Source: an uncultured Bacteroidales bacterium (GTDB lineage: Bacteria; Bacteroidota; Bacteroidia; Bacteroidales; Bacteroidaceae). Taken from it: a stretch of 64,000 nucleotides of DNA. Below are positions 62,595-64,000 of this stretch, one piece after another. The position numbers and the translations under genes were made by a program. Within the stretch, counting starts at the first letter, position 1. Each line of letters starts with the position of its first letter. The notes beneath the pieces were generated by a model, which searched no databases, was not told the origin of the DNA, and saw nothing but the letters and a program-made list of their open reading frames with translations. The DNA is taken from NCBI GenBank assembly GCA_902779085.1, contig CACYZY010000001.1, positions 186,001-250,000 of the forward strand. Direction: 5' to 3'.

Positions 62595-63626
62595 TTATAG
62601 TTTGGCACCTAACAGTTTTGCTTTTAATTTATAGTATGAACGAGTAAATGTATAATGGAGGAGATTGCGAGGTTCGTCAGAAGAATAGCATGGTTGTATG
62701 CAAACATCTTTTTTTGGAGCTTCTGGATTCAGTCGGTCACACAGACGTGCCACATATTCAAACATGTTGTATTCTTCCAAAACGCGACGTTTGCTTTCTG
62801 CTAGTGCTGCAGCGGCTTGTGTCGCTCTATCTTTTGCTATCGCTTCCTCTATCAATTCAATTGCTTTTTCTGGGTGGCAGAGATTAATGGGCAGAAAACT
62901 CTCAGAGGGGAAATAATCCGAAAGGTTAGTACAACCGTAGTAGAAAGGGAAGCACTCGGCCAGAAAACAATCTGAAATTTTTTCAGTCCAGTAATACTTT
63001 TGTGAAGAGTTCTCAATAGAAATGTGGTATTTGTAGGGCGCCAGCACGTCCCATTTATCATCAAAAGTACGAAAGCCACGACCAAATACATCCAGTCGGT
63101 TGCCAAAGTAATCACGTAGATAACGGACGAAGCGAATCCTATCTATATGTCCTTGTGTGAATACTTTGTCGCTGGTGATGACGGATATGAGACGTTTCTT
63201 CTGCTCTCTACACGAAGTGCCTTTCAAGTTATCGTAATCTAAACAGAAAGAGTCGACAGGTTTACCATTCTCCTTAACTCCTACGTACCAAGGCAGAATA
63301 GCTGGTCCGTAAAGTACATTGGAATGTTTTATCTTTTCTTGGCAACTGCAGACAAGCCCAAACTGGCGAAGGAATCGCTTAGGGTAAACCAATATAGACT
63401 CAGGCTCCGTAGTTAGAAAGATGGTATTCTGCGGTGCAACACGACAATGTTGCTGTGCACGAATGCCTTTTCCTTGAACCACCCAGAAATCAGCTTCCTC
63501 AGTATCATCTATAAGGAAGAGATACCTACCGTCTAATGAAACAAGGTCGTGATGTGCGGTCTGACGGTGGTAGATGGAGTTAAAAGAGGTGTCAGCAGGG
63601 GTGAATTTGACTTTATACATGGTCAT
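62595..63626 (-). CDS. GT10-family glycosyltransferase (fucosyltransferase-like)
   Basis: A 343-residue enzyme. Its C-terminal half carries the GT10 signature: YKYHISIENSSQKYYWTEKIS, FLAECFPFYYGCTNLSDYFP and FLPINLCHPEKAIELIEEAI, which matches alpha-1,3-fucosyltransferases that use GDP-fucose. The N-terminal half is less conserved. The ATG at 63626 overlaps the acyltransferase stop by 14 bases; 63620 is the other candidate. If active, it would decorate a surface glycan with fucose, a mimicry trait known in some gut and oral bacteria; the acceptor is unknown. Confidence 0.85.
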   Translation of the reverse strand: MTMYKVKFTPADTSFNSIYHRQTAHHDLVSLDGRYLFLIDDTEEADFWVVQGKGIRAQQHCRVAPQNTIFLTTEPESILVYPKRFLRQFGLVCSCQEKIKHSNVLYGPAILPWYVGVKENGKPVDSFCLDYDNLKGTSCREQKKRLISVITSDKVFTQGHIDRIRFVRYLRDYFGNRLDVFGRGFRTFDDKWDVLAPYKYHISIENSSQKYYWTEKISDCFLAECFPFYYGCTNLSDYFPSESFLPINLCHPEKAIELIEEAIAKDRATQAAAALAESKRRVLEEYNMFEYVARLCDRLNPEAPKKDVCIQPCYSSDEPRNLLHYTFTRSYYKLKAKLLGAKL

Positions 63627-64000
63627 TAATATTAAATCGTTCTTTATAACCCTCGGGGGTTCGTTTCCAACGGTTGTGTGTCCATAGCCAGAAAGGAGGT
63701 TGGCGACGTATAGTCTCTTCAAGGAGACGAGCATACTGTTCTGTGAGTTGGTAGTCCGGAATATTTGATGGATTTCCCGTTATCAATCGATAGGTAGCCA
63801 CATAATATCCTCTGCGTTCTCTGCGCAAATCAATGTATACCATAGCACAGTTCAATTTTTTTGCAATGCGCTCGCCTCCTGTAAAAAAAGGTGTATCATG
63901 GTGGGAGAGAAAATTTATCCAGACGTGGATGGCCTCCCAAAGAGGCACTTGGTCGGCAATGAAGCCTGCCACACATGGCACGCCCCGTTGCTGAGCAGCA
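63613..64000 (-). CDS. Lipid A-type acyltransferase, LpxL family (partial)
   Basis: The C-terminal 128 residues of a second LpxL-type acyltransferase; the N-terminus, with the H-x4-D/E motif, is outside the window. The segment VAGFIADQVPLWEA, the HHDTPFFTGGERIAKKL (acyl-chain pocket) and WLWTHNRWKRTPEGY are diagnostic. It differs from the enzyme at 55223-56188, so the cell has at least two late acyltransferases. The stop overlaps the start of the GT10 gene, suggesting coupling. Confidence 0.88.
   Translation of the reverse strand, partial: AAQQRGVPCVAGFIADQVPLWEAIHVWINFLSHHDTPFFTGGERIAKKLNCAMVYIDLRRERRGYYVATYRLITGNPSNIPDYQLTEQYARLLEETIRRQPPFWLWTHNRWKRTPEGYKERFNINDHV

Overview
The window is a chromosomal segment of a Bacteroidales bacterium, most likely Prevotellaceae (Prevotella or a relative). 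The reasons are the many promoters of the Bacteroidota type (a TAnnTTTG -7 box about 20 bases after a TTG/TTTG -33 box), a short primary sigma factor without region 1.1, families typical of the phylum (DUF3943, DUF4230, DUF4254, LytTR regulators with membrane segments, outer-membrane barrels with carboxypeptidase-like domains) and the galM / sugar MFS / galK order. No rRNA, tRNA, CRISPR array, intact insertion sequence or SusC/SusD pair was seen. The species cannot be fixed from the sequence alone.

Layout. 1-4001: the end of a LolD/MacB-type ABC ATPase, a CDF metal exporter and a surface-repeat protein with a DUF3943 barrel. 4135-16679 (minus strand): a packed run of small enzymes (chloramphenicol-acetyltransferase-like, three GNATs, two membrane acyltransferases, a CDP-alcohol phosphatidyltransferase, an isochorismatase-like hydrolase, two proteins sharing a zinc-ribbon module, an M28 peptidase, a lipoprotein), then an outer-membrane barrel and a LiaF-like membrane protein. 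A decayed copy of the lipoprotein lies at the downstream end. 16889-24723 (plus strand): a membrane LytTR regulator divergent from the LiaF-like gene, an NlpC/P60 endopeptidase with an exported dipeptide epimerase (muropeptide processing), degP, rpoD, a small secreted protein and a clostripain-family lipoprotein. 24724-25611 is a long gene-free stretch with a large imperfect palindrome.

25612-33528: a TlpA-like thioredoxin lipoprotein, a TPR membrane regulator, rlmH, nadC, then an ECF sigma factor followed by a membrane protein with an outer-membrane-barrel-like C-terminus and two small exported proteins, then a FabK-like flavoenzyme. 33590-48273 is central metabolism and envelope: a DsbA-like protein, the galactose operon galM-transporter-galK with an intercistronic terminator, manA, gdhA, an amidase with two DUF4230 proteins, an AsmA-like protein, a sugar porter and NhaD. 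48335-54638 (minus strand) holds glycogen branching enzyme, a DUF2461 protein, a GH92 alpha-mannosidase and a GH5 hydrolase.

55223-64000 is a lipopolysaccharide/glycan assembly region: two LpxL-type acyltransferases, two tandem GT2 enzymes, an LPS-type kinase, a GT9 heptosyltransferase-like enzyme, a DUF4254 protein, an MsbA-like flippase and a GT10 (fucosyltransferase-like) enzyme. The best leads for something new are the repeat-bearing divergent LiaF/LytTR promoter region, the 151-base palindrome, the zinc-ribbon module fused to unrelated enzymes, the internal terminator in the galactose operon, and the sigma-factor operon with a barrel-tailed putative anti-sigma protein.
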